Counted from the first letter of the stretch, positions 33,346 through 47,010 are shown. The stretch is 64,000 nt of DNA from Micropterix aruncella (GCA_944548615.1 OX155960.1:33161919-33225918), one strand, 5' to 3'. The notes: generated from the letters alone by a model not told the origin. Numbers and translations: made by a program.

Positions 33346-34519
33346 TTTTTATACTATTTAATATAATAGTTTAAAAAAAAACATGTTTTTTTTTTTTTAA
33401 ATTAATTTTTAATTTAAAGTTGCTTACTTCGTCGTACTGATTCAGCCACTATAAGAAATGCCCTTTATGTAATCACACCCTGTATAAGTATAGAAGTATG
33501 GAATTTTGTACAGAAAAAAAATCATTGCCTAAATTATTCAAATTGCATGTTGACTGTAAACCTCAGTTAGGACTTGTAGATAATCATTTTTGTTTTTGTA
33601 TAAAATAAACCAGTTGGTAGGTGTCCCTACTCTTGGCATAGTCAAATTCTTTATACAAGATAATGTGGTATATCTTATGTGGTATAATTATTTTTTATAC
33701 AGGGTGACTATTTTTGTAGAAAATACAATTATTAAACAAATTTACAATAAAAATATAGTCCTTTAAAAAACTATTTGAGGTGCTAAAATATCTAAGTAGG
33801 TATAGATGAAAAATACAAATAGTCAAAATATAAAAACGAATAGTCAGTTATAAAATAGTCAAATTAGAAATATTACAATTATAAGATTACAAATAGAAAT
33901 GCCTCAATAGAAATAGTCAATACAAATTTTATTAATATAATCCATATCCGATTATCAAAATGATTGGATTTATAGTCAAGAAAAAAATATACATATATTG
34001 TATTATAATAAAAGAAATCATGAAAGATTAGGAAATTCAATACTGTCAAAGTCCCTAATAGCGTAGCATTGTGACGTAAGCATTTTTTTGCGATGCCTCT
34101 CTTCCCTCAATTGATCAGTTTGAATACACGAATAGCTTAGACAAAAGATCTCCTACATAGATCTTGACGTTATCCCTTTTGTGAAGTATACCCGAATGTA
34201 TTGAGCAAGGTTCACATATATTTTAACGTTACATATGATCAATATTCCAATTATTATTATGAATGAATAGCACATCAATAGAGTCGTGATCAAAGTGCAT
34301 AATAATAATTGTTATTATTTCTCGTGCGATAATTGGCGCCTTATCGGTCACAATGTTTCTGTTGCTAAACCGCACCATACTGAGTCAAACATGTAATAAA
34401 TAATACGCGTATTTAAATGCTACTTGAAGGATTACATTCGATGCGAATTTGCCTAAATTTAAACGGGTCCTCCACAGACCATGTGACTCTTATTATTATT
34501 ATTTTTTAAATTCCTTTTT
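33346..34519. other. Unassigned AT-rich
   Basis: 33780-33960 shows a loose repetition of aaatagtcaa-type words. No gene. Confidence 0.45.
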
Positions 34520-34872
34520 ACACGACTGCCCAACAAAAAAGGAGTGTAATATGTTCAGGGTCTATCTATGTATGTTTTCCGTTTCTTTATTTTACGATAA
34601 CTTTTAAACTCGTGTGGTAGAATCGTTATGTCATCCCGAGTGTCATAGACTACCTTAACTGTCTAATCAAGTAAGTGGTTGTCTAAATAACGAAATGTCA
34701 ATAAATTAACATAAATATAACGTGTTTAGTGTCAAATGAAATGTCTGAATCACTGCATTCCGGAAATATAGATGTATATATGAATAAATACATAAACCAC
34801 AAATATTGCATAAGAAATAAAATAAAAATTATTATAAATACAATAGTTCACTTTCTGTAACGGCAATCGTGT
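34520..34872 (+). mobile_element. MITE family A, complete copy
   Basis: acacgactgcc (34520-34530) to ggcaatcgtgt (34862-34872). The body is co-linear with 28660-29028, with a small deletion near the 'cataacttttaaac' box. Confidence 0.85.
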
Positions 34873-36560
34873 TTTTATCCTATTTAATAAATTTCCTTGT
34901 TTTTTTTTTAGGAAAGTTTGAATTTATAGTATGGAGTTGAAGTGGATAAAATTCGTAATTATGGAAACTATTCTTAAATAAATGCTTTTCATTTATTACA
35001 AATTGAGTAAAAATATTCTAATTAAATAGCTAATATAATCGCGGATCACTAAGGTTGAAATTACTTAAAAATAAAGTTATTTTATTAAAAATAATGTCAG
35101 AATTTTTTTTATCTGAAGTTTAATTGCTGAATTGAAGATGATAAATCAGTATTAAAGATTCATTCCTTGTGACAATAATAAATCAGGAAAATTGAAATTG
35201 CTCAAATAATGCTCAAAATAAATAATATAAAGCAAATAAGGAATTTTATATGTCTATAGTGATTTTAAAATTATTATTTATTTTTATGTTGTGATCCACT
35301 AATAATACGAATAAAATACATATCAGCAGGCCTACATTCATACCTTAATTCTGACTGAAATTTATTGCCAAATTTTGTTAAAATAAGTAAAATAATAAGA
35401 AAAAACACAAATAGAAAAATAGAGAAATACTGCGACATTCAAGAATAAATAATAGTTTTAAATAGGCAAGAAGACATCGATTTCTAACGGTGATAGTGCA
35501 AAGCAATAGAGAGTATTTTGCATTGGGATTTCGTTTTTGAGGATCCTCATCAGAAGTCTGGACGACGAGGAATAGATATAAATTGGTGAGCTGGTCCAAT
35601 ATAGTCATGATTATAATTTTGTAATACTAATAGTTCTAAATGAAAGTTGTGGAAAAACTAATAATATAAAAATAGGTAACTTGCTATGGGATCGATATTT
35701 TTAATTTAAATGCATGCATTTTTGTAGAGATTTGGCACCACTGCCGAGCCAATCAACCGAAATAAGAGTTGCATATATCAGTTTAGTTAGATGTATGCTT
35801 TGGCTCTGAGCCGTGAAGGACGAGCGAGGCATGTGACAAGCCAGGCGCCTCGAGAGGTAAAAACGTGTTGCCAGCCAAACGCGGAAATGTATTTTCCATC
35901 TGATATTTTATATATATTTTAACATATGTATTGCATGAATATATTAACAATGTTTCACATAAGTTTGCCTATTTTAACAATAAAAGTTTCGATTCCTTAA
36001 TTTACATGTCTCACCTAAATTGACACTTTTGATTTGCATGTTTGGCCCCTGTCTAATCGCATGTTTCGCCTAATTTTGATCCTTGTAATTTACATGTTTA
36101 ATCTACTTAAACTCTATATTTTCCTTTCTCGCAGGCATTTTAAACTAAAATATCATTGTAATTTAAACTAAACTAAATTGCTTGCTAATTGATTTGCTAA
36201 ATTTCCCCTTAATTTTAGGCTCATTTTTAGCATATTTTAACTATTCATTAAGTAATCTTGTACTATTGATCCAGTTTTAATTTATATGACTCAGTTTTGA
36301 ATTGTTTGTTGAACATTGCTTTAAATATGGACATACAAAGGGAAGTGCATTTGACCCAATTCATTTCACAAACAGCTAAATAATGGGATTATGTTTTTAA
36401 TGACTAACCTATATTTAGTTCTTCAAATATTATTAAAGCCTTGCGTTACTGACATAGATTAATAATTTGTTGCTATATTTAATAATATTCGATCTTGTCT
36501 ATTTTTTTTCTATCACACTTAATAATTTGACAACTTGTCTATTTTTGGATTAGCATATAA
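34873..36560. other. Unassigned AT-rich
   Basis: No supported gene. 36000-36230 repeats gcatgttt/acatgtttcgcc-type words irregularly. Confidence 0.45.
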
Positions 36561-36868
36561 TGGGCCTGATTGCGTTTCTTTGTGAACTAAAACTGAAATT
36601 AGTTCAAGCGAACGAGATAGCGAACGAGATAGAGCAATGAAATGAACAAACGTCGATAAAAACTACCTGTCGAACTTATACTCGTCCGAATAAATTTGTA
36701 CACATTTCGTGCGGTGTTAGATTCAGATGCTTTATCTTTTGTAGGTAGTTTTAATGCGAAAATGTGACAACCGTTCATTTCATATTTTGCTCTAGCTAGC
36801 GTATTGCTCTGTCTCGTTCACACGGACTAATTACCGATTTTAGTTCACGAAAAACGCAATCGAACCCA
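36561..36868 (+). mobile_element. MITE family E, copy 1
   Basis: The ends tgggcctgattgcgttt and aaacgcaatcgaaccca open long (about 45 bp) imperfect inverted repeats that include gaactaaaactgaaattagt. ataa lies on both sides (36557-36560 and 36869-36872), a possible target duplication. Length 308 bp, non-coding. The inverted relative is at 47011-47321. Confidence 0.82.
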
Positions 36869-39289
36869 ATAAATAATGTGTATACATAACTTATTCTATT
36901 TATAAACTGACCTAATTTTGCCTAACTATCCTAATTTTGGATTGACCTTTATATTTTCATTACTGACCTTGTTTTGGCTCTCTCATTCACCTACTGATAT
37001 GGATTTTCTTAAGTATAATACAGGATATTTAATCCAGTATAATAATTACAATGTATATTCTAATGATAATCCGATTTCTAAGAAAATATAATGGAGATAA
37101 AAATACTGAAATTGTTATTTAATAGATAAATGAAATATTTACAATAATAGCATCAATAATATCAATAATAATAGTATCAATAATAAATGAAATGTTTACA
37201 ATAATAGTATCAATAATAAATAATAATCAATACAATTAAAATACAATTCAGAATAATACGTAATCAAAAACAATGTCAATAAAAGCTAAACTTAAGTACG
37301 AAAGACTTAAAAAATAGTCCAAAGTATAGTCATGATATGATTATTTGTAATCAAGCAATTGTAGACGCAATGCCCTTTATAAACCAGTCACCCAGTTTAT
37401 AAAGGCATGTTTGACTAAATGGTTTTTAAGCAGAGTTTATATGCTACCATCTTAAGTTTTCTCTTGGAGGACTATAATGCATTAAACAATCTACAACTAA
37501 TATATAGAAATGTTTTTGATATTTTGTCAAGCGTAGTTTTGGCTTTATGACATTGTTTTGATGCCGCGCATTGTGGCTGTGTAGGGTGGAGTGATAACTC
37601 GCAATTCAACAGATTCTTTTTGGTGTATAAAAGGCACTGATAGTTGTACATGAAATAGAATGATTATTTGTTAGGGATCTCTAATAATAAGTTGATTCTT
37701 TTATTATTTGATTATTTTGTTGATGTTTTGCAGGTTTTAATGTATTCAGATTGAGCAGGTTTGTTTATTATTTCCCAATCTTTCTATTATTTTTTTATTT
37801 TATGTATGCTAATTGGTTATGTATTTTATTTGTTGTATTTGATTGTATATTTATGTATAATATATTGTATCAACGTGCTTTATAACGAAGTAGGGTAGTA
37901 AAGTAAAGTAGGGTAGTAAGTAGTAAAGTTATTCGACGCCTTTCTTCATACACTTCAACACTATTTTCAAACTAAATAGCGTGAAAAAATCATTTGTGTT
38001 ATGAATAGACAACTGCCCCAATAAGTAATAGACCTTCAACAGTCATACTCTGTAGCTGGGTCTGCCTGTTTTTTTCTCTTGTTTCTCTCTGATTCTAAAG
38101 ATATTCCATAGATATTCTAAAGATTGCTATAGTAGCCACTTTCTACAATGGATGTACCTAATTTATCAGTCTGGAAACTGGCCTACTTATAATATTGTGC
38201 CAAGAAATCAGAAGTATTACAGTAGGCTCGAAGGCGTCGAGATAATCCAATTAAATAAATCATCTAATGGAGTGAAAATCTAGCACTGTATAAAAGGCGT
38301 TCTCTAAGGTTCAATATAGGTATAACTATATTGTATACATTTGAATACGGTATTAATGTACATATTATGTACTTTTTTATTAAATTGTGCTTTTCACGTA
38401 CGTATTTGTAACTGTATTGTATTATATAATACTTTTTATTCGTTTTTAATATGTAAATAGGTTCTATGAACCTTTTGAATTTGTAAATAGTTTTTTTTAG
38501 TGTGAATTGATAAAGGTTTGCGTAATACTTTATTCCATAATTACACTTTTAGTGCTACAACGAAATTAAATAGGGCTCTATTCGAATTCGTCTGCGGGTA
38601 CGGTGCCCTAAAAAGACCTGCACATTCCACCGACATGCGTAAATACTACGCTGCAACGCACCCACACGCGCGTTTCTGCTCACGCCGCATTCCGAACATT
38701 GCCCGTGCACGTACACGAATCGACCGGCATTCGTTTCGCGCCATAATGCTGATAACAAAATGGCGGGAAAATTACCCGCCAATTTTAGTTGCGCGTTTCG
38801 GACCGCGCGCGCCATCTGTTGTCGATCGCGCCAAGTAATGTGGAAACAGTTATTTACAAATGACGATTTTGATGATGAATTTGGATATTTTTATTTTTAT
38901 GCGGTTTTTATTTGCGTTTTTGATAGATCCAAAGACAAATATTTTTTTAGAAAACTATTTTAATTTTTCTTTTATATCCGATTTACATATAATAAATATT
39001 GGTATTTATATGGACGAAATCAAATTATTTTCGCCCTTACTTCTAGAGTACATAATAATTATTTCTATATAGAAAAAAATATATATTCATAACGACATAA
39101 AAAGACGAATATTATTAAATCATAATTGTTATAAACAGGGATGTCCATAGGTCAATAGACGTATAGTAACTATGTGTAAAATAATCGCGTAAAGGCCAAG
39201 CGACAGGCAAAACACGCTTTTCTTCATATTTCTCATAAAATAGAGAAAATTATTATATTATCTCATAAAATACATAAAATATAGAAAAT
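36869..39289. other. Unassigned; internal duplication and a GC island
   Basis: 37130-37220 holds two copies of an atgaaat(a/g)tttacaataatag unit. A GC-richer island at 38580-38835 (ggcgggaaaattacccgcc hairpin at 38762) carries 86-106 codon frames on both strands. Neither frame has recognisable motifs, so it is not called a gene. Confidence 0.45.
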
Positions 39290-41650
39290 ACCGGACCAAA
39301 GGACGCTCGGCCCATTGCTCTCACAGACACTGTGGCCAAAATCTTTTTTAGCATAGTCCACACGAGGATGAGCGAATTCATGCACCGGAATGAGTACCTT
39401 GGAGTATCAGTTCAAAAAGGCTTCATGCGTGGCGTCTCGGGCTGCCTCGAGCACAATTCTCTCCTGGCTGCTGCCATCAAGGATGCGAGACAGCGCGAAC
39501 GCCAAATCAATGTATGCTGGCTCGACCTAGAGAATGCCTTTGGGTCAGTCCGACACAGTCTCCTCCACTTTGCACTCCGCTGGTACAACTTCCCACCAGT
39601 CGTGCGTGACATTGTAGCCTCCTACTACAACTGTCTGACTTTCCATGTTAAAACGTAAAACATAGTCCAAGAATGGACTACCCGCTCTATACCATATTCA
39701 ATTGGACTATTTCAGGGCTGTTGCCTCTCCCCGACGATTTTTAATATAGTTTTTATTATACTGCTGGAAAGCCTGACCCAGTTTGACAGGAAGTGGGGCT
39801 ACCGTTTTAAAACAGACGGCCAATACACCTCGTCGTGCCTCGCTTTTGCCGACGACCTAACTTTCATCACCAGAAGCCCCAAGCAGCTTTCCCTGCTATT
39901 ACAGAAAGTGGAGCTTTTCTGCGACTGGTCAGGCTGTATAAAAGTGAAGCCCTCCAAATGTTTTTGCCTTGGACTCGCCCGCATGGGCACAAAATTTACA
40001 TCCTATGACCCCAAATTGGTCTATAAGGGCTCTAATATCTCCCTTATAGACCCAAACAATCATTTCAAATTCCTCGGCAGAAAAATCCCCCATCAGGGAA
40101 AAGACGTCTCGGGCGATCATGTTATAGAGCATTTCAAAAGTTGCCTGGCGAAAATAGATGCCTTGCTAATTTCTGGCCCTCGTAAGGCCTGGATCTATGA
40201 CAATTATCTAACGTCACATTCGTCATGGCCCTTTCTTATTTACGATTTTACCAAAACCCAACTGTCCCGTCTAGATGCGCTGGTGACAGCTAGTTTAAAA
40301 TCCTGGCTGTCCTTAGCCAAACCAGCTGACCCCTCGACTCTCTTCAGGTCCAAACAAAATTTTGGGCTAGCGCTTAAACTGCCCTCTCTGCTCTACGCCA
40401 ACTCCAGAATAACCAAAAATTCGATTTTGTGCAATTCCAAAGATCCGGCAATATCGAAGCACGTAATAAGTGGCCGTAGTGATTCAAATGATCTACAAGC
40501 CCGCGTAGACTTCCACAAAAAGTTCCTTACTGGAATCAGCCAGAATGGCACTGGTCTGGGGTATGGCAGTACAACCACGAGCGACGTGGACTTGAAGAAG
40601 TCTCTTTTGCGGGGAGATTACGACAGCAAGAGTATGGCTCATGCTATTGGCCTTCAATGCCAGAATGATTGGACAACAATTGGGGACTTTTGCATTCCGC
40701 CTCCAATGCACTGGAAGGTAATGCTCTATGACTGGACGCCAGAGATGCTGAAATTTTATTTGAATGCCTTTCAGCATACACTTCCAGACCCCAGTAACCT
40801 CGCTCGTTGGAGCTTTGCCGAGGATAGTTCTTGTCCCCTCTGTAGCAATACCCCTTGCACAGCTAGACACATTCTAGCTGGCTGCAAGGAGGCCTTAGAT
40901 CAAGGACGGTACACTTACCGCCATGGCAAAGTTCTCGCTGTTATTCGCGAGGTAATTAGTCTCTCAGTGGCTCGTGCCAACAAGGGTTTGACAGTATCCT
41001 CCAAACCACCAATACAGTTTGTGCGGGATGGCTCTAAAGGCAAAAAACATTTAACTACAAAACCTTTCTCAATAATCGAGAAAGCTACAGATTGGATTCT
41101 GGAGGTTGATTCGGTCTCTAAGCAGTATAAATTCCCTGAAAGTCTCGGATGCACAGCCCTCCGTCCAGATATAACTCTTTACTCTCTATCTCGGAAGGTG
41201 GCTCTTATTGTAGAATTAACTGTTCCATGGGAATCAAATATCCCAAAAGACCACGAGTACAAATTAAATAAATACCATGATCTTGCAAATGCCGTAACCC
41301 GGAACGGCTTCACTGTTCACCTTCACGCGGTGGAAGTTGGCGCTCGTGGCCTGCCAGCTAAATCTCTATTTCACCTCTTTAAAGATCTTGGCCTTTCCAG
41401 AAAAATAATCAACTCTTTCTTAGAAAAATTATCTAAAACTGCGATTTGCGCATCTCAAATTCTATGGCTTCGAAGGGGGAGTGAATGGGTGGCAAGGTGA
41501 ACGCTCACATGTGGCAAGACAGCTGTCCTAAACCTACCAAAAGCCGGTTCGTAAGTCCGGAATCCACTGCTCACCCCCCAGAAGTGTAAAAAAAAATAGT
41601 ATTCTGATGGGCCCCACTCCGGTCGGTGAATTCCATGGCAGCTCCGTTTG
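39290..41650 (+). mobile_element. 5'-truncated LINE of the RLE (R2/NeSL/HERO) group
   Basis: Coding similarity starts abruptly at about 39290 after AT-rich DNA and runs to the stop at 41500. A ~150-bp 3' UTR with a short A run (about 41589) and gtgggccccactccgg-like end follows. There is no 28S rRNA sequence around it, so this is not an R2 copy in its usual site. Confidence 0.8.
39293..41500 (+). pseudogene. RT plus restriction-like endonuclease, one stop
   Basis: One frame of about 735 codons is interrupted only by TAA at 39656-39658. It begins with DARPIALTDTVAKIF, then QKGFMRGVSGCLEHN and CWLDLENAFGSVRHSLL (catalytic D). After the stop come SIGLFQGCCLSPTIFNIVF and FADD (39845-39856). A thumb and long linker follow. 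The zinc knuckle CPLCSNTPCTARHILAGC (40832-40885) is followed by GRYTYRHGKVL. The endonuclease motif is RPDITLYS...ALIVELTVPWE (PD...E), then KYHDL. RT upstream of motif 0 and any N-terminal DNA-binding zinc fingers are missing. The group within RLE elements is inferred from the CCHC and PD-ExK pair. Confidence 0.88.
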
Positions 41651-43953
41651 TATTTATTTATATAAAACGATAATCGTATGAAACTATCTAATTATTCGTA
41701 TAATATTTTTATTTAAAACATTTGTAGTTATATCTTTTACTTTAATTATGCGATGTGATGGTACCCCTCCTTAAGGGAATTATATCATTTTACTTAAACA
41801 TTTTCTTGATTTTGTCATCACATCTTATCTTGGGGGAAAAAATTTACATCGGATAGCATCCATCCTAGCTTTTCAATCCATGCAATAGATTAAGAAGTAT
41901 TGAATAGGTTGATGCATTTATGTCTTTTTGATAAGGATGTAAATACCATTGAGCATATTCCAGTTGTTGGCCTTAACAGACAATACCTATGTATTATGGA
42001 GTTGGCATTATTTCAAGAAATTCGATTAGTATTGAGGTTTTCAACATGACGGGTACTATTGATCATGAAGTGACTCTTCATCGGTTTGCTTAACTTGGTT
42101 CGAAATTTGAAAACGTGTATTTTTTTAGGTAACAGAAGTTTTTATTAAAATAGCACAAACCTATTAATTAGCTCACAGAAATCACCCCCTTAATAACAGA
42201 GCTAGCTCGCTCGCGAGAGAAACCGATTTATATGTCATATAACTCACCTACAATAGATTGAAAATTTCATTGGAAAACGCGGGAAATGAGCTCGTTGTGG
42301 CGCCGCGTTCTGTTTACGATTATTGGATCAGTTTTGCGGAGGCTGGGCTTCTTTCATTATTTAATAAATTGTTTTGTTTAAATGGCTATCATGCCATTTA
42401 CGGCTTGATATACTAGCAGATGCGCCTCACGTTTATAGTAGCAGTATTGCTGATGTTTATTGCAAAATATATCTGAGAACAATTTATTCCCACTTTGCAC
42501 TGCATAAAAGTGACGTTTATTAGATATTTTACTCTTGCTTTATAAAGTATGTCCAGGAAGTTCGGGAGTTTTATAAATGTGATTCAGTACATCAAACTGA
42601 ATAAACAGGGAAATTTTCTTTATTTAACAGATTCTTGTTTAGAGAAGATTATTCTGCGCGAGTTCAAAATCATCAACAGATTTTTATGGTTTGCGTTTCT
42701 GTTACTGGAAAAAATATAACATTTGAAAGTTGAACTAAAAATACTTTTTTCTCGGTAACTACAGCCAATAAAAGTTATAGTTATATGCTACTAAGTCAAA
42801 AAAGTTATAGATGGTTTTTGAACTTTTTATGTAGAATAATCTCCTTTAAATAAAAATCCCGTAATGTGAAAAAAAACGATAGTGGAAAATATCCCATTTT
42901 TTAATTTAATGTTTAGAATCAACCCTTGAAAAAATGCATGACCATCCCAAACACACCATATACGCTTCTTTTATACACAACGCCTAAGTAGGCAACACTG
43001 CTTTCAACTCTTTTAAATTTGTTTTTGAACTTTATTTTTTTGACGCCATTTTTGTTTTAATTTTGCGGTATAAACATTGTTTGTTATAAGGCTTTGTATT
43101 ACTTGAAATTTAAAAAAATGTTTATTAACCATTAATTATTATTTTAATCTTAGTCGACGAACCATGCAGAATAGCATTTAATAAATATGTCAACCACAAA
43201 ATATTTTTTTTAACATACCGTGAGATCAATAAAGAGTACTACTGCTGATATATTTGTTAACAGGCAGCATTTTTAGTAGGTAACTAACTAATTTCAAGTA
43301 AAGTTGTTTTAAAGTAATATTTATTTTGAGAACTCTTTTCGGTCGTAGAAATGACAGTCTAAATTGATATATTATTTTAAAAATTATATCTTAATTTAAT
43401 CTTACATTTGTTAAAAAAAATAATAGAAATAACATATAAAAACAATGATTTATAACTGGAATTTGTAACAAAAATTAAATCAAATAAAAACATTAAAATT
43501 GTCTTAATAATAAAATTTAAAATTATTTGTGGTAATAACAATAAAAATATAAAATAGTCATAATTATAATGATATTTAAAAAATCATATCAATGAGCGAC
43601 CTGAAAATTTGGAACAAAACTTCGAATAGGAATACAATTTTTTATTTAACATATACCTTTGACGCATGACTTTTTTTTTAAGTATTTTTTTTATCATTTG
43701 TCATTAGGTAATACTGCGAATCTTTATAATAATTCTATTGTCCACCGGCTCGTTTCTGTCTGAGGTGGAGCTTACTTTGCAAAGACAAAAAAACAATACT
43801 TGTGCGTCTAGCTCGACATTCAGAAATGTAAGTTATAAGTATAAACAAAGCTATTTGGTTTGCCAATGATTGCCCGATATCAATGAGTAGACAGGATAAT
43901 TCGGGATAATTAAGTAGTTTGTGTCGTAATTTAAGATGTTTGAGAAACGCTGG
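41651..43953. other. Unassigned AT-rich
   Basis: No gene. A GC-richer patch at 42195-42345 (ctagctcgctcgcgagag) has no recognised role. Confidence 0.5.
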
Positions 43954-44766
43954 TTAACAGAGAAAATAATTTTCCGCAATCATAAGGATTATACTGACAG
44001 TTGCCTGAATCAATGAGGAAAAAATGCATTGAATACCAAAAATTAATCTCCCGTTTCTAAAAATATTCTCCGTGAGCGTCAGTACACTTTTCCATACATA
44101 TAAACCATTTTCATAATATTTATGCCACTCCTCCGTAGCGACCTCGGAAACATGTTTTTCGTCATATTCTTCGACAGCCTCTTCTAGGGATAAAAATCGT
44201 TGATTGCCTAATTGGTTGATACATTTTTGGGAGCGAGAAGAAGTCACAAGGTTCTAAGTCGGGATTCTATGGAGGTTTTCTCTCTGTATGACAGCTGGTG
44301 CAAAATGATGCAAGTTGCTTTTACGGAGTTCTTCAATAACTTCCGGCAAGCGATTGGTCTTGTTCCAGTCGGGCATTCAGGGTACGATAATTCTCCAAAG
44401 CAACAGTAGCCCTTTGTCTGGTTTTCCTAAAATAAGGAAGCGATCATCTGCTTTGCGGCAATCATCTGCTTCATCATCATCATTATTGCGATCATCTACT
44501 TTGCACGCCCGTCACTTTGGTTGGGTTCGGGTCATCTTGAAAGATTCAGGGTGCTGCTTTGTTACAAGGTCGCAGCTGTAAATACATGATTCGTCACCTT
44601 GTTAGTAAAGTTCGCACCAAACTTGACGCCCCTTCGTTGAATGTGTTAAGCATGATATTGCACCAAGTGATACGACACGTTTTTTAAGCCTAAATCAAAT
44701 TATGTGGGATCTACCGCGAGACAGCTTTCTCAAAGGCAAGTGTTTGTGTAGGATTGATTGCACCTG
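43954..44766 (-). pseudogene. mariner transposase 3, C-terminal half
   Basis: The minus strand, from 44766 down, reads ISQVQSILHKHLPLRKL, a frameshift within the CSRWIPH equivalent, fragments around the catalytic region, then CDFF (near 44240), RFLSLEEAVEEYDEKHVSEV, and WHKYYENGLYVWKSVLTL. There are several frameshifts. Its N-terminal half lies 1.3 kb away at 46066-46330, beyond an inserted LINE. Confidence 0.82.
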
Positions 44767-44769
44767 ACT

Positions 44770-46064
44770 TATTGGATGTAACAATTCATGAATGCTCAGA
44801 CCATCGTCAATGTCAGTATCCCTCTTTAGAGAGAGTAAAAAATATAAAATATACGCGAATTACAATTGATCAAAATCTACGTTGGGGTAATCACATAGGA
44901 TTTTTATCAAACATAGCTGACGCAGCTATGTTTTATTTTTCGAGAGTTACGAAACGTTTTGGAGCCAGGAACTCTCAAGATGACTTACTTCACTCTCTGT
45001 GAAACTAATATATTACGGTATTATAGCTTGGGGTGGCTGTGCTAAATTCATTCTGCAACCACTTTATGTTGCACAAAAGAGTGTTATAAAAACGATAATT
45101 AGAAAACCGTTTAGATTTCCTAGTAGTTTATTATTTAAGAGTTCAATGTTTTAAGCGTTATATTATTGTATGCTAAAAATATTCTAATTCGTCTACGTAC
45201 AAAAGGCATACAACCAACGGCAAAACTAACATTAGCAACCAGGAGAGTAGCTGGAGATTTTATGAACGTCCCATTTATGACAACAACCTTTGGGCAAAGA
45301 AATGTTTCATTCATTGGGCCAAAATTGTATAACATCCTCTCGGGTCATCTAAAAGAGACACCTACTCAGCAAGTCTTCAATAAAAAATATAAAGAAGTAC
45401 CTGCTTGAAGAAGGTAATAAATACACAGCTTTTATTTTTTAAATAACTGTTTTTATTTATTATTTTTTTTTTTAATTTATATGATTTATATATTATTTTT
45501 ATTACTATTTGATTATGTTTATGATTACTTTTTATGACTATGTATAATTATTTTAATTACCATTATGTCGTTGCTTATTTTTACTATTCTTAATTTTTAA
45601 CATTCCACTTACATGACTTTCTAACGTTGTGACTACTTTATGACTATTTTTATAACTATGACTATTTTCACCTCCTCTTATTTTTTTAATCATTTGGTAT
45701 TTTGAATTTTTTGGGTCTGTACTGTCATTTTTTATTATTTTTTCTCTTTTGGCATCGTATTAAATAAATATGACACTGAACACTGAAAATAAATTTCTTT
45801 TTCATTAACTTAAAAAGAAGAAAAAATGATTTTCAACGTATTTACATGTATTTTTCTCTACGTATTTAACGACACTATGTTTATGGAATATCCGCCCAAG
45901 CACAAGCTTTGCTTAGTTGGGCGACATATGACAGAGAGCATCATTTATCAATTAAAGTTTAATTTCTTGCTGTGTCTTAGTTAAATGGTATTTTATTTGA
46001 TGTTTCCTAATTGTAATTTGTAACATTTTTGTGTAAATTGCTTCAATAAATAAATAAATAAAAT
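44770..46064 (+). mobile_element. 5'-truncated LINE inserted in mariner 3
   Basis: The plus strand shows the C-terminal RT region of a CR1/Jockey-group element: HECSDHRQCQYPSLERVKNI then KYTRITIDQNLRWGNHI. After a stop it reads YGIIAWGGCAKFILQPLYVA (about 45020-45080), and after another frame break it continues LYAKNILIRLRTKGIQP to TPTQQVFNKKYKE (to 45405). A T-rich 3' UTR ends in (aataa)n at 46046-46064. It lies exactly between the two mariner halves. Confidence 0.82.
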
Positions 46065-46065
46065 A

Positions 46066-46330
46066 GATATGCCTTTACCTAAGGATGCCTGAATCTCATG
46101 GTAGGTCATATGCCTGTCTGTTTCGATCATACGGCGCACAGCATTGATGTTTTTCATCTCGATAGACAGAACGGGTGACCTTCACATAATACGTCATTAA
46201 GATTGACGCACGATCGTGTTTGGATTCTGCAAATCAGCTTTAAATTGTCGTCTTGCTTGGTCATTCATCACCAAAAGCAGTTTGAAGCCAAGTGGGCTCT
46301 GTTCAGCTGTCAAATTAAATTTAAAACCGT
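46066..46330 (-). pseudogene. mariner transposase 3, N-terminal half
   Basis: The minus strand reads an N-terminal remnant (about 46240-46300), GHPFCLS-like residues, then NAVRRMIETDRHMTYHEIQA, ending SLGKGIS at the LINE junction. The next expected residues (SQVQSILHK) are at 44766, which makes the split explicit. Confidence 0.8.
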
Positions 46331-46340
46331 AGAAAATCAT

Positions 46341-47010
46341 CACAGCGAAAAAATTCGTACTTATATGTTGTTGTACTTATATATAGTTGTTATTTTGATA
46401 ACCATTTTATTGTTGGTGTTCTCCTTAGAACAGGCTCTGCCTAGTTAGGATAGGCATAAAATATGTTAAATTTAAATACCTACTATGTAACTTTTCGGTC
46501 TTGGAAATAAAATAAGAAAAATCTAACCATTTCAAAACTGTGAATGCGTTGCAGTATTTGAAAATGCCAATAGTCATGTTTATATTGTTTTTTAGTATAG
46601 TGTTATCCGGGATAATTAGTCTTCAAAATTCAAGCAATCGTACAGACTGAACAATTTTATCTCTCTACAAAACCATTTTTTATCACGGTGTTGAAAACTA
46701 ATTTACGAAACAATAAACCAGGAACAATACTACATATATACCCAAAATAGATACTTCAAGAACAATACAGGAAAAAACCTACTATTTATGAATTGAACCA
46801 AAAAAAAACCTCGATCTTCATTTTCTAAACTCGTCTGGATGATACAAATATGTTTACATCTTGTGATTTTTTTATATATTCATCACCTACGTTAATACGA
46901 TTGTCAATACTTATATATTTTTTTTCGAAAACTACCAATTCTTTCATTATTTTACCATACTTATATGTATTTGTTAGTGATCTTAATATGATGCGGCTAT
47001 ACGCTGATAA
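46341..47010. other. Unassigned
   Basis: No gene or recognised element. Confidence 0.4.
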
